Part shown: positions 34,149-42,739 of the stretch, one piece after another
How positions within the stretch are numbered: position 1 is the stretch's first letter
Layout of the letters: each line of letters begins with the position of its first letter
Assembly (NCBI GenBank): GCA_030427865.1
Contig: JAUICK010000010.1
Span: 1-64,000, forward strand
DNA from: Bacteroidia bacterium
Lineage (GTDB): Bacteria; Bacteroidota; Bacteroidia; Flavobacteriales; Flavobacteriaceae
DNA length: 64,000 nt
Direction of reading: 5' to 3'
The notes under the pieces: model-generated
What the model was told of the DNA's origin: nothing
The model's input: the letters and a program-made list of their open reading frames with translations, nothing else
The model's database searches: none
Made by a program: the position numbers and the translations under genes

Positions 34149-35566
34149 AAATTCTTGTTACAGGTGCAACAGGTTATATTGGTAAACGTTTAATTCCGTT
34201 ATTACTAAATGATGGTCATACCGTTATTTGCCCTGTTAGAGATAAAAAAAGAGCAGAAAATTATTACAAAAATCAAAAAAAAATCTCACTTATAGAGGCT
34301 GATTTTTTAAATTTAGATTCATTAAGTAAGATTCCAAAAGACATAGATATCGCGTATTATTTAATTCATTCTATGTCTAATTCTGCTAAAGAATTTCATC
34401 TACTTGAAGAAAAATGTGCTTTTAATTTTAAACGTTTTGCAGAAGCAACAACCATTAAACAAGTAATTTATTTAAGCGGAATTACTAACGACACAAAACT
34501 TTCTAAGCACTTACTTTCAAGAAAAAATGTAGAGTTAACTCTTGCCTCAGGTAAATACGCTATAACCACCTTTAAAGCAGGTATTATTGTAGGTTCTGGA
34601 AGTTCTTCTTTTGAAATTATAAGAGATTTGGTAGAAAAACTTCCAGCAATGATTGCTCCTAAATGGTTAAATACCAAAACACAACCTTTAGCCATAAGAG
34701 ATGTATTGGCTTTCTTATATAAATCTCTTAACAAAAAAGAGCTATTTAATACCTCTAATGACATTTTCGGGCCAGAAATTCTGACCTACAAAGAAATGTT
34801 ATTACAATTCGCTGAAGTAAGAAAGCTAAAAAGATGGATTTTTACTGTTCCTGTAATGACACCTAAGCTATCATCTTATTGGCTCTATTTTGTAACCTCA
34901 ACATCTTATAAATTGGCAAGTTCTTTGGTAAATTCTATGGGCGTAGAAGTAATTGGAAAACAAAGCAATATCAATACTATTTTAAATGTAAACCCAATGA
35001 CTTACAAAGAATCAGTTAAGTTGGCATTTAAAAAAATTGAACAAAATAGCATTATATCAAGTTGGAAAGATTCATACATCAGTAGTGGAAAATTAAAAAA
35101 TTATGTTCACGAATTTATAAATGTTCCAGAGTACGGATGTTTTAAAGATTTAAAAAAAAGAGAACTAAAAAACAGAGAAAAAACTTTAACTAAAATTTGG
35201 GCAATTGGCGGAGAAACGGGTTGGTACTATGGTACTTTTTTATGGAAAATTAGAGGTTTTTTAGATCAATTTTTTGGTGGAGCCGGTTTGCGTAGAGGAA
35301 GAAGGCATCCAACCGAATTAAACGCTGGAGATGCTTTAGACTTTTGGCGCGTAATTTATGCAGACAAGAAAAAAGGAAAATTACTGTTGTATGCAGAAAT
35401 GATTTTACCTGGAGAAGCGTGGTTAGAGTTTAAGATTGAAGAAAATAAAATTCATCAAACCGCAACATTTAGACCTCATGGCCTTGCAGGTAGGCTATAC
35501 TGGTATACAGTTATGCCATTTCATTGGTTTGTTTTTAATGGAATGATTAATAACATTAACAAATAA
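34145..35566 (+). CDS. NAD(P)-binding SDR-type oxidoreductase with DUF2867 domain
   Basis: A 473-residue two-domain protein. N-terminal extended Rossmann domain (residues 1-290) starting with VTGATGYIGKRLIP; C-terminal DUF2867 domain (about 320-470), recognised by WAIGGETGWYYGT, LRRGRRHPTELNAGDALDFWRV and PGEAWLEFKI. The substrate is not known; such proteins resemble complex I subunit NDUFA9-like SDRs. The DUF2256 miniprotein follows in the same frame after a single TAA. Confidence 0.88.
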   Translation: MKILVTGATGYIGKRLIPLLLNDGHTVICPVRDKKRAENYYKNQKKISLIEADFLNLDSLSKIPKDIDIAYYLIHSMSNSAKEFHLLEEKCAFNFKRFAEATTIKQVIYLSGITNDTKLSKHLLSRKNVELTLASGKYAITTFKAGIIVGSGSSSFEIIRDLVEKLPAMIAPKWLNTKTQPLAIRDVLAFLYKSLNKKELFNTSNDIFGPEILTYKEMLLQFAEVRKLKRWIFTVPVMTPKLSSYWLYFVTSTSYKLASSLVNSMGVEVIGKQSNINTILNVNPMTYKESVKLAFKKIEQNSIISSWKDSYISSGKLKNYVHEFINVPEYGCFKDLKKRELKNREKTLTKIWAIGGETGWYYGTFLWKIRGFLDQFFGGAGLRRGRRHPTELNAGDALDFWRVIYADKKKGKLLLYAEMILPGEAWLEFKIEENKIHQTATFRPHGLAGRLYWYTVMPFHWFVFNGMINNINK

Positions 35567-35569
35567 TTT

Positions 35570-35710
35570 TTGAAAAAGGAACATCTTCCATCTAAGATTT
35601 GTAAGGTTTGTGAAAGACCTTTTAGTTGGCGAAAAAAGTGGCAGAAAAATTGGGAAAACGTAAAATATTGTAGCAAAAAATGCAGCAAGTTCAAGAAAAA
35701 ACAGCTCTAA
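35570..35710 (+). CDS. DUF2256 zinc-finger miniprotein, TTG start
   Basis: A 46-residue protein missed by ATG-based calling. The pattern [19 protein letters not shown] followed by [17 protein letters not shown] is DUF2256, with Cys pairs CxxC and CxxxC that probably hold one zinc. It lies in the same frame as the DUF2867 gene, separated by its TAA and one Phe codon, and no ATG is available before the domain, so TTG at 35570 is the only reasonable start; stop readthrough giving a fusion is the alternative. Its last 31 bases overlap the CRY-DASH gene. DUF2256 genes often accompany photolyase genes (recollection). Confidence 0.82.
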   Translation: MKKEHLPSKICKVCERPFSWRKKWQKNWENVKYCSKKCSKFKKKQL

Positions 35711-36990
35711 TTTGGTTTCGCAACAACTTAAGAGTAAATGATAATATTTCTTTATACAAATCTACTCAAGATTATAAAAAAGTAATTGCAGTTTATTTTT
35801 TTGACCCAAAACTGTTTCAGAAAGATACATTTGGTTTTCGTAAAACAGAAAAATATAGAGCTCAATTTTTAATTGAAACAATAAAAGATTTGTCGCAAAA
35901 TTTAGCCAATTTAAACATTACTTTGTTTACTTATTATGATAGTCCAGAAAATCAGATTCCTAAAATTTGTGAAGTTTTTTCAGTAGAAACCATATACAGT
36001 CAAAAAGAATGGACCTTAGAAGAAATTAACACCAATAAACTTATAAAAAACAAGCTCTCAAAGAATATCAATTTTATTGAAGATTATGATCAGTTTTTGT
36101 TTCATCCAAATCAAGTAACCAAAAATTTTAATAACATTCCTGATGTATTTACAACATTTAGGAAAAAGGTAGAAAAACAGATTAATGTTTTACCAGAGTT
36201 AAGAATTTTAGCTTTAGACAAAAATAATTTACTTAAAAACCCAACTACACTCCCTACTTTACATGAGTTAGGCTTTAATGAGTTCAATACAAAAACTGCT
36301 TCTGCTTTTCCTTTTTCTGGCGGAGAAAATGCTGCCTTAAAAAGATTGAAATACTATTTTTTCGAATCTAAGAAAGTAGTTTTTTATAAAAAAACAAGAA
36401 ATGGTTTAATAGGCGCAAATTACAGTACAAAATTTTCTCCTTGGTTAGCAAACGGAAGCATTTCTGCAAAAACCATTTATTGGAATATAAAAGAATTTGA
36501 AGAAAAACATGGTTCAAATCAATCTACTTATTGGGTTGTTTTCGAACTGATTTGGAGAGATTATTTCAAATACATTTCTTTAAAATACGATAATAAAATT
36601 TTTAAAATTGGTGGAATTTTAGACAAAGATTATCATTGGAATTCCGATAAGAAAATCATACAGAATTGGATTAATGGAAAAACAAAAGACAATTTTGTAA
36701 ATGCCAACATGATAGAGTTAAAAGAAACAGGCTGGATGAGCAATAGAGGTAGACAAAATGTTGCTTCTTATTTTGCCAAAGAACTATTACAAGATTGGAG
36801 AATTGGAGCAGCTTATTTTGAATCTTTATTAATTGATTATGATGTACATAGCAATTATGGCAATTGGATGTATGTTGCCGGAGTTGGAAATGACCCAAGA
36901 GATAGAAAATTTAATACTAAATTACAAGCAGAGCGCTATGATAGCAACTATAAATTTAGAGAATTATGGCTACAAAAAACACTGTTTTAA
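35680..36990 (+). CDS. DASH family cryptochrome (CRY-DASH)
   Basis: A 436-residue FAD- and pterin-binding protein repairing CPDs in single-stranded DNA or acting as a blue-light sensor. N-terminal photolyase alpha/beta domain ([13 protein letters not shown]), then the DASH-specific [10 protein letters not shown] segment and the FAD domain ([58 protein letters not shown], and [22 protein letters not shown]). The last is typical of DASH proteins. No C-terminal extension. Overlaps the DUF2256 gene; the next gene begins directly after its stop. Confidence 0.93.
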   Translation: MQQVQEKTALIWFRNNLRVNDNISLYKSTQDYKKVIAVYFFDPKLFQKDTFGFRKTEKYRAQFLIETIKDLSQNLANLNITLFTYYDSPENQIPKICEVFSVETIYSQKEWTLEEINTNKLIKNKLSKNINFIEDYDQFLFHPNQVTKNFNNIPDVFTTFRKKVEKQINVLPELRILALDKNNLLKNPTTLPTLHELGFNEFNTKTASAFPFSGGENAALKRLKYYFFESKKVVFYKKTRNGLIGANYSTKFSPWLANGSISAKTIYWNIKEFEEKHGSNQSTYWVVFELIWRDYFKYISLKYDNKIFKIGGILDKDYHWNSDKKIIQNWINGKTKDNFVNANMIELKETGWMSNRGRQNVASYFAKELLQDWRIGAAYFESLLIDYDVHSNYGNWMYVAGVGNDPRDRKFNTKLQAERYDSNYKFRELWLQKTLF

Positions 36991-38475
36991 ATGGCAAAAA
37001 AAGAAATACATATCATTTTTCCGCATCAACTTTTTAAAGAATCTGAAGTTTTAAATAAAGTTAATGATATTATTTTAGTTGAAGAATTTCTGTTTTTTAA
37101 TCAATACAAATTTCATAAGCAAAAAATTGCTTTTCATAGAGCAAGCATGAAATTTTACGAAAATTACCTTCAAAAAAAAGGCAAAAAAGTAAGATATATA
37201 GAGGCTAAAAACGAGTTAAATGATGTTAGAAAACTCCTTCCACAATTAGCAAAAAAAGGAATTTCTAAAATACATATCATAAATCCAACAGACAATTGGT
37301 TAGAGAAACATATCCATCAATATAAAAACAACATTGAAATAGTTTGGTATGAAAATCCTCTTTTTATAAATACAAAAGAAGATTTATCATCATTTTTTAC
37401 ATTCTCAAAAAAGAAATTCTTTCAAACCTCTTTTTACAAAAGCGAAAGAAAAAATAGAGCTATTTTAATGGATGGGAAAAATCCTGTTGGGGGCAAATGG
37501 ACCTTTGATGATGAAAACAGAAAAAAATATCCGAAAGGAAAAACACCTCCTCCACTTCATTTTCCAGAGAAAACATCATATCATATAAAAGCAGAAGCAT
37601 ATGTAAATCATCATTTTGCCAACAATTATGGAAGTTTAAATGACTTTATCATTTATCCTATCAATTTTGAATCTGCAGAAAGCTGGTTAACTCAATTCTT
37701 TGAAGTTCGTTTTCACGAATTTGGTATTTATGAAGATGCTATTGTTAAAGAAGAACACTTTTTAAATCACAGTTTATTATCACCATTAATAAATGTGGGT
37801 TTATTACATCCTTTAGAAATTATTGAAAAGGCTATTGAATTTGCTCATCAAAATGATATCCCTATAAATTCTACAGAAGGTTTTGTGCGTCAAATTTTAG
37901 GTTGGCGAGAATTTATTAGAGGTGTTTACGAGGCAAAAGGAACAGAAGAACGCACTAAAAATTTCTGGAAATTCTCAAGAAAAATTCCGAAATCTTTTTA
38001 CAATGGCACAACTGGAATTCAACCTATTGATGATGTTATCAAAAAAGTTAACAAAACCGCTTATGCACATCATATAGAACGTTTGATGATTTTAGGAAAC
38101 TTTATGATGCTTTGTGAATTTAATCCAGATGAAGTTTACAAATGGTTTATGGAGCTTTTTATTGATGCTTACGATTGGATTATGGTACCCAATGTATATG
38201 GAATGAGTTTGTTTGCTGATGGCGGATTAATGAGCACAAAACCATACATAAGCAGTAGCAATTACCTTATGAAAATGAGCAATTACAAAAAAGGCGATTG
38301 GCAAGAAACTTGGGATGGATTATTTTGGACGTTTATGGATAAACACAGAAATTTCTTTTTGAGCAACCCAAGATTAGGAATGTTAATCAGGGCTTTTGAT
38401 AAAATGAATCAAGATAAAAAAGAGGTTCATTTTAAAAATGCCAAACTATTTTTTAACCAATTAGATAATGACTGA
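36991..38475 (+). CDS. Photolyase-related protein (DPRP, (6-4)/FeS-type family) without Fe-S ligands
   Basis: A 494-residue member of the prokaryotic (6-4) photolyase/CryB family: the DPRP N-terminal domain IHIIFPHQLF, RASMKFYENYL, and the FAD domain with QILGWREFIRG, HHIERLMILGNFMML, IDAYDWIMVPNVYGMSLFADGGLMSTKPYISS. Known members such as Agrobacterium PhrB bind a [4Fe-4S] cluster by four Cys, including a CxxC after the SxxSxYI segment. Here that loop is KMSNYKKGDWQETWDG, and the whole protein holds a single Cys (LCEFNPDE), so it cannot hold such a cluster. Repair of (6-4) photoproducts is inferred. Confidence 0.92.
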   Translation: MAKKEIHIIFPHQLFKESEVLNKVNDIILVEEFLFFNQYKFHKQKIAFHRASMKFYENYLQKKGKKVRYIEAKNELNDVRKLLPQLAKKGISKIHIINPTDNWLEKHIHQYKNNIEIVWYENPLFINTKEDLSSFFTFSKKKFFQTSFYKSERKNRAILMDGKNPVGGKWTFDDENRKKYPKGKTPPPLHFPEKTSYHIKAEAYVNHHFANNYGSLNDFIIYPINFESAESWLTQFFEVRFHEFGIYEDAIVKEEHFLNHSLLSPLINVGLLHPLEIIEKAIEFAHQNDIPINSTEGFVRQILGWREFIRGVYEAKGTEERTKNFWKFSRKIPKSFYNGTTGIQPIDDVIKKVNKTAYAHHIERLMILGNFMMLCEFNPDEVYKWFMELFIDAYDWIMVPNVYGMSLFADGGLMSTKPYISSSNYLMKMSNYKKGDWQETWDGLFWTFMDKHRNFFLSNPRLGMLIRAFDKMNQDKKEVHFKNAKLFFNQLDND

Positions 38476-39955
38476 CAGAGAAGAAATAAATGTTGTTTGG
38501 TTTAAAAGAGACCTTCGTTTGCAAGATAATGAGGCTATTTTTAATGCAATTAATTCCAATAAAAAAACACTTTTTTTATATGTTTTTGAAAATTCTCTGA
38601 TTCATGATCCTCATTATGATAAACGTCACTGGAATTTTATTAAACAGTCTATTACCGATATTAATTCTAATTTAAAACAATACAATACAAAAGTTCTTAG
38701 CGTTCAAACAGAGGTAGTTACAGCTTTTAATCAGTTGCAAAATTATTTTAAAATTCACACTGTTTTTTCACACCAAGAAACTGGTTTATTAATTACTTAT
38801 AATAGAGACAAAGATTTTGCAAGATATTGTAGAAATAACACAATTAATTGGATTGAAAACAATAACAACGGTGTTTTAAGAGGGCTACTTAACAGAGAAG
38901 ACTGGTTCGAAAAATGGGATGAATATATGTATTCCCCTCAAATTGAAGTAAATTATTCAAGCGCTAATTTTATCAGTTTAGATCAAATAAAAAATTTAGA
39001 AAAGAGTTTTATCATTCCTGATTTAAAAACTGAAGAATCCAAAAAATTTCAACCAGGAGGCACTAAAATGGCTTGGAAATATGCACTTTCATTTTTTGAA
39101 AAAAGACATAAAGAATATATGTTTCATATATCTAAACCCGCTCTTGCAAGAGAAAGCAGTAGTCGATTATCACCATACATTGCTTGGGGAAATGTTTCTA
39201 TCCGTCAGATTTTTCAAAAAGCATTAGCCTACAAAAACGATAGTAATAAAAGACATTTGGGTGCTTTTGTATCGCGTTTACGTTGGCAAGCTCACTTTAT
39301 ACAAAAGTTTGAAATGGAACATACCATGGAAAATGAAAGCGTAAATAAAGGCTACCATAAGCTTAAAAAAAGTATTTCTTTGCAGTACCAAAAAGCCTGG
39401 AAAGAAGGAAAAACAGGTTTTCCACTCGTTGATGCAAGTATGCGTTGTTTAATTGAAACAGGTTACTTAAACTTTAGAATGCGATCGCTTTTAGTTTCTT
39501 TTTTTACACATATTTTGTGGCAACCTTGGCAAGCATCTTCTCAATATTTATCAAAACTATTCTTAGATTTTGAACCTGGAATTCATTTTCCGCAATTACA
39601 AATGCAAGCAGGAGAAACTGGTATAAATAATTTAAGAATCTATAACCCAATTAAAAATAGTTTAGAGCACGATGCAGATGCTACCTTTATCAAAAAATGG
39701 GTTCCAGAGCTAAGTCATCTTCCTCTTCCTTTCATTCACGAACCCTATTTAATGACTCCTCTTGAACAACAGTTTAATAACTTTACTTTAGGAGAAGATT
39801 ACCCTTACCCAATTGTAGAATTAAAATTTGCAAGAAAAAAAGCAAGTGACATTCTTTGGAACTTAAAAAAGAATTCAAAAGTTCGTACTGAAAACATTAG
39901 AATACTAAATAAACATACAATTTCTGATAGAAAAAGAATGCTTAGAAACGACTAA
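38468..39955 (+). CDS. Atypical cryptochrome/photolyase family protein
   Basis: A 495-residue third superfamily member. N-terminal alpha/beta domain (VVWFKRDLRLQDNEAIF) and FAD-binding domain (SSSRLSPYIAWGNVSIRQIF, FVSRLRWQAHFIQKF, TGFPLVDASMRCLIETGYLNFRMRS). In place of the usual Asn-x-x-x-Trp-Gln-Trp loop near the flavin it has DFEPGIHFPQLQMQAGETG and then INNLRIYNP. This pattern belongs to a separate, little studied group (recollection); the repair activity is uncertain. Overlaps the preceding gene by 8 bases. It ends operon 1. Confidence 0.88.
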   Translation: MTDREEINVVWFKRDLRLQDNEAIFNAINSNKKTLFLYVFENSLIHDPHYDKRHWNFIKQSITDINSNLKQYNTKVLSVQTEVVTAFNQLQNYFKIHTVFSHQETGLLITYNRDKDFARYCRNNTINWIENNNNGVLRGLLNREDWFEKWDEYMYSPQIEVNYSSANFISLDQIKNLEKSFIIPDLKTEESKKFQPGGTKMAWKYALSFFEKRHKEYMFHISKPALARESSSRLSPYIAWGNVSIRQIFQKALAYKNDSNKRHLGAFVSRLRWQAHFIQKFEMEHTMENESVNKGYHKLKKSISLQYQKAWKEGKTGFPLVDASMRCLIETGYLNFRMRSLLVSFFTHILWQPWQASSQYLSKLFLDFEPGIHFPQLQMQAGETGINNLRIYNPIKNSLEHDADATFIKKWVPELSHLPLPFIHEPYLMTPLEQQFNNFTLGEDYPYPIVELKFARKKASDILWNLKKNSKVRTENIRILNKHTISDRKRMLRND

Positions 39956-39994
39956 CTGTCAAATTTTTAGGAAATTATAATTTTATGTTAATTT

Positions 39995-40037
39995 TTGTTT
40001 AACAATATTTATAATTAGTTAAACATTATTATCTTTG
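39995..40037 (+). promoter_or_regulatory. Regulated promoter of photolyase operon 2
   Basis: TTGTTTAAC at 39995, TTAAACA at 40019 and TATCTTTG at 40030 (full TAnnTTTG). Same order and offsets (0, 24, 35) as at 31484. The start of the next gene is 9 bases after the -7 element, leaving a very short leader. Confidence 0.75.
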
Positions 40038-40045
40038 GATAGGAA

Positions 40046-40480
40046 ATGATTTACAATACTACACATAAAAACAAAGAGGCAGAATCTATTTTTAATGATT
40101 TATTAGGAAAAAGATTTTCTTTTTTACAATCTATAAAAATGGGTGGTTCAGGTTCTAAAAGAATGATAATAGAAGAAGTTGGCATAGGCTTCCAAAAGTA
40201 TATGAATACAATATCTGACATTAATTATGGTAATATTGAGCTAAGAAAACAGGGCATTATAGTTCACATAAACAAAGGGCTAAAAACCTTTAGTTGGGCA
40301 ATTCCTTTTTATCAATTGCACACCTACAAGACAAATGGTTTTAGTATTCACGCTCATGGAAATTTCGTGAGATTTAAAAACAATAAATTGTTAAAAGAAA
40401 ACAGAAAATTTATTAACAAAATAATTAATTTAAAAATAGAAAACGATAAACGTTATAATTTCTATCCAACTATCAATTAA
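40046..40480 (+). CDS. Conserved hypothetical protein, first gene of photolyase operon 2
   Basis: A 144-residue soluble basic protein with no recognised family. The middle segment (GIIVHINKGLKTFSWAIPFYQLHTYKTNGFSIHAHGNFVRFKNN) looks like a beta-rich PH-type module. No signal peptide or membrane helix. Its position directly behind the regulated promoter and before DUF2805, folE and a photolyase suggests a role in the same response. Confidence 0.7.
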   Translation: MIYNTTHKNKEAESIFNDLLGKRFSFLQSIKMGGSGSKRMIIEEVGIGFQKYMNTISDINYGNIELRKQGIIVHINKGLKTFSWAIPFYQLHTYKTNGFSIHAHGNFVRFKNNKLLKENRKFINKIINLKIENDKRYNFYPTIN

Positions 40481-40491
40481 TTCTATTTAAA

Positions 40492-40764
40492 ATGACTTTA
40501 GACGGAATAAGAATTGATAGAATTATAGAGATGGCTTGGGAAGACAGAACCACATTTGAAGCTATTGAATTTCAATTTGGTTTAAAAGAACAAGAAGTCA
40601 TCAATTTGATGAGAAAAGAAATCAAACCTTCAAGTTTCAAAATGTGGAGAAAAAGAGTACAAGGTAGAAAAACAAAACATCAAAAATTAAGAATTTTCGA
40701 AAAAGGAAGATTTAAATGTTCAAGACAAAAAACAATATCTAATAACTCTATTGCAAAAAGATAA
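40492..40764 (+). CDS. DUF2805 (TIGR03643) family protein
   Basis: A 90-residue basic protein. The family pattern is clear: IIEMAWEDRTTFEAIEFQFGL, then VINLMRKEIKPSSFKMWRKRVQGRKTKH. A helix-turn-helix-like shape makes DNA binding possible, and members commonly lie near cryptochrome/photolyase genes (recollection). The last 15 residues are variable. 11 bases after the preceding gene. Confidence 0.85.
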   Translation: MTLDGIRIDRIIEMAWEDRTTFEAIEFQFGLKEQEVINLMRKEIKPSSFKMWRKRVQGRKTKHQKLRIFEKGRFKCSRQKTISNNSIAKR

Positions 40765-40770
40765 CTAACC

Positions 40771-40809
40771 GTGCTTTGCTTTTAAGATTAGAGTACTTAA
40801 AGACAGCAC
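40771..40809 (+). promoter_or_regulatory. Hairpin in the spacer before folE
   Basis: GTGCT (40771-40775) pairs with AGCAC (40805-40809), and CTTTTAAG (40779-40786) with CTTAAAG (40796-40802). No T-run follows, so it is not a terminator. It could be an mRNA-processing site or a translational control element for folE. Confidence 0.45.
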
Positions 40810-40825
40810 ATTAAAAAGAAACCAA

Positions 40826-41524
40826 ATGATTACAGAAGTAATATTAAAAGAAAAAGAAGTATCTGAAAAACTAAATGGTTTTTCTTTTGATGAAGTTGGT
40901 GATGACCACTTATTTACTGGATTACAAACACCAATGAAACAAGATGCTTTTAAACTCTCTGACCAAGAAAAAAAAGACAAAATAGCCAGTTTATTCTCAG
41001 AAATAATGGATGTGATGGGCTTAGATTTAACAGACGATTCTTTGCAAGGAACCCCAAAAAGAGTAGCCAAAATGTACATTGATGAAATATTTTCTGGCTT
41101 AAATCCTGCCAACAAACCAAAAGTAGCATTGTTTGATAATAAATATCAATACAACCAAATGTTGGTAGAAAAGAATATTACTTTTTATTCAAATTGCGAA
41201 CATCATTTTGTACCAATTATTGGTAAAGCTCATGTTGCTTACATCTCTTCTGGTAAAGTAATTGGGTTATCAAAATTAAACAGAATTGTACAATATTATG
41301 CTAAAAGACCTCAGGTTCAAGAACGATTAACCAATCAAATTGCTGAGGAATTGAAAGCCATTTTAGACACAGAAGATGTTGCTGTTATTATAGACGCAAA
41401 ACATCTATGCGTATCATCAAGAGGAATTAAAGATGATACTTCATCCACTGTAACATCTTACTTTGGTGGTAAATTCAACAATCAAGAAAAAATAGTAGAA
41501 TTACAAAACACTTTAAATTATTAA
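40826..41524 (+). CDS. folE: GTP cyclohydrolase I
   Basis: A 232-residue enzyme making 7,8-dihydroneopterin triphosphate from GTP, the first step to folates. Zinc and active-site residues are in NCEHHFVPIIGKAHVAYIS (Cys, His) and HLCVSSRGIKDD (second zinc Cys); SKLNRIVQYYAKRPQVQERLT is the family core. Folate supplies the methenyl-tetrahydrofolate antenna used by photolyases, which explains its presence in this operon. Whether it is the only folE of the genome cannot be told. A zinc-binding FolE1 type by its ligands. Confidence 0.96.
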   Translation: MITEVILKEKEVSEKLNGFSFDEVGDDHLFTGLQTPMKQDAFKLSDQEKKDKIASLFSEIMDVMGLDLTDDSLQGTPKRVAKMYIDEIFSGLNPANKPKVALFDNKYQYNQMLVEKNITFYSNCEHHFVPIIGKAHVAYISSGKVIGLSKLNRIVQYYAKRPQVQERLTNQIAEELKAILDTEDVAVIIDAKHLCVSSRGIKDDTSSTVTSYFGGKFNNQEKIVELQNTLNY

Positions 41525-41527
41525 ATT

Positions 41528-41755
41528 ATGGATTTAATTGATAAAGCATTAGAGTTCGAAACAAGAAAAATGAGGTTTCCAACTACAAGCGATCGCATTT
41601 TAGCTTCAAGAGAAGCCAAGTCTTTAATTTTAAGTTTGAATGAAATTTACAAACAAAATAAAGATCAAAAAATAATGGACATCATGAAACGTTTAACCGC
41701 AATTAAACAAAGAATAGAAAAACGTTTAAAAGGAAAACCGTTAACTGCGGCGTAA
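41528..41755 (+). CDS. Small hypothetical helical protein, first of tandem pair
   Basis: A 75-residue helical, basic protein (pattern FETRKMRFPTTSDRILASREA, IMDIMKRLTAIKQRIEKRLKG). It shares most residues with the 71-residue protein encoded 72 bases downstream, a recent tandem duplication. No family name was recognised. Three bases after folE; role unknown. Confidence 0.75.
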   Translation: MDLIDKALEFETRKMRFPTTSDRILASREAKSLILSLNEIYKQNKDQKIMDIMKRLTAIKQRIEKRLKGKPLTAA

Positions 41756-41827
41756 TAAATTCAGTTTTTTCTTGCTTTTCTAACTTTTATATTTATATTC
41801 GAAAATTAGAAAATCAGAATTATAAAA

Positions 41828-42043
41828 ATGAATTTATTAGAAAGAGCTGTAGAGTTTGAAAATAGAAAATTTTCATTTAAAACCACAAGCGATAGAATTT
41901 TAGCTTCGAGAGAAGTAAAAGCTTTAATTTTAGAACTTAACGAAGTTTACAAATTAGAAAAAGATCCAGAAATAATGGATCAAATGAAGCGCTTAACTGC
42001 TGTTAAACAAAAAATTGAAAAGCGCTTAAAAGGAAGACCTTAA
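41828..42043 (+). CDS. Small hypothetical helical protein, second of tandem pair
   Basis: A 71-residue paralogue of the preceding gene (FENRKFSFKTTSDRILASREV, IMDQMKRLTAVKQKIEKRLKGRP). TTSDRILASRE and MKRLTA are identical in both. 7 bases before the SDR gene. Its upstream spacer contains TATATTCG, a weak promoter match. Confidence 0.75.
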   Translation: MNLLERAVEFENRKFSFKTTSDRILASREVKALILELNEVYKLEKDPEIMDQMKRLTAVKQKIEKRLKGRP

Positions 42044-42050
42044 AGCACTT

Positions 42051-42734
42051 ATGAAAAAAATATTAGTAATTGGAGGAAGCAAAGGAATTGGAAATGCAAT
42101 TATCAATTCTTTAGTTAATAACAACAAAGTAATAAACATTAGCAGAACTGCACCTCTGCTTTCCAATTCTAATCTTACACACCATCAGTGTGATATTCTT
42201 GTTGATGATTTCCCTGAAATAGAAGCAATAGACACTTTAATCTATTGTCCAGGTAGCATCAATCTCAAACCAATTTCAAGACTAAAATTAGACGATTTTA
42301 GAAACGATTTTGAAATCAATGTAATAGGAGCTGTAAAAGCTATACAACATTATTTACCATCTTTAAAAAAAGGTACAAACCCATCAATTTTACTATTTAG
42401 TACTGTTGCTGCAAAACTAGGAATGCCTTTTCATGCAAGTGTAGCTGCAGCAAAATCTGCAGTAGAAGGCTTAACAAAATCTTTAGGTGCAGAATTTGCA
42501 CCAACCATTCGTGTAAACGCAATTGCGCCAACGGTAACTAATACAGATTTGGCTTCAAAACTACTACGTAATGAACGTTTAATTGAAGCAATTAAAGAAC
42601 GTCATCCTTTAAAAAAGTTTCTAAAACCTAATGAAGTTGCTGATTTGGCTACTTTTTTAATTTCTGATAAATCAAGTTCAATTTCTGGTCAAATTTTCGA
42701 ATTAGACTGCGGAATTGTAAGTTTTAAAATATAA
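42051..42734 (+). CDS. SDR family protein without the catalytic tyrosine
   Basis: A 227-residue short-chain dehydrogenase/reductase fold. Cofactor motif GGSKGIGNAI at residues 8-17, Ser in LLFSTVAA; the usual YxxxK is VAAAK (FHASVAAAKSAVEGLTKSLG), so Tyr is Val and only Lys remains. Some bacterial SDRs share this; it may be non-catalytic or use another residue. Its place in the light-response-like operon resembles SDR genes near photolyases elsewhere (recollection). Substrate unknown. Confidence 0.85.
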   Translation: MKKILVIGGSKGIGNAIINSLVNNNKVINISRTAPLLSNSNLTHHQCDILVDDFPEIEAIDTLIYCPGSINLKPISRLKLDDFRNDFEINVIGAVKAIQHYLPSLKKGTNPSILLFSTVAAKLGMPFHASVAAAKSAVEGLTKSLGAEFAPTIRVNAIAPTVTNTDLASKLLRNERLIEAIKERHPLKKFLKPNEVADLATFLISDKSSSISGQIFELDCGIVSFKI

Positions 42735-42739
42735 TTTCT

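Noticed and set aside
36833-37054. 73-residue plus-strand ORF across the CRY-DASH/DPRP junction
   Set aside because: It is out of frame with both real genes, which fit their families end to end.
40771-40825. Riboswitch (tetrahydrofolate or preQ1) before folE
   Set aside because: The hairpin shows none of the conserved core bases I know of for these classes; kept only as a hairpin.
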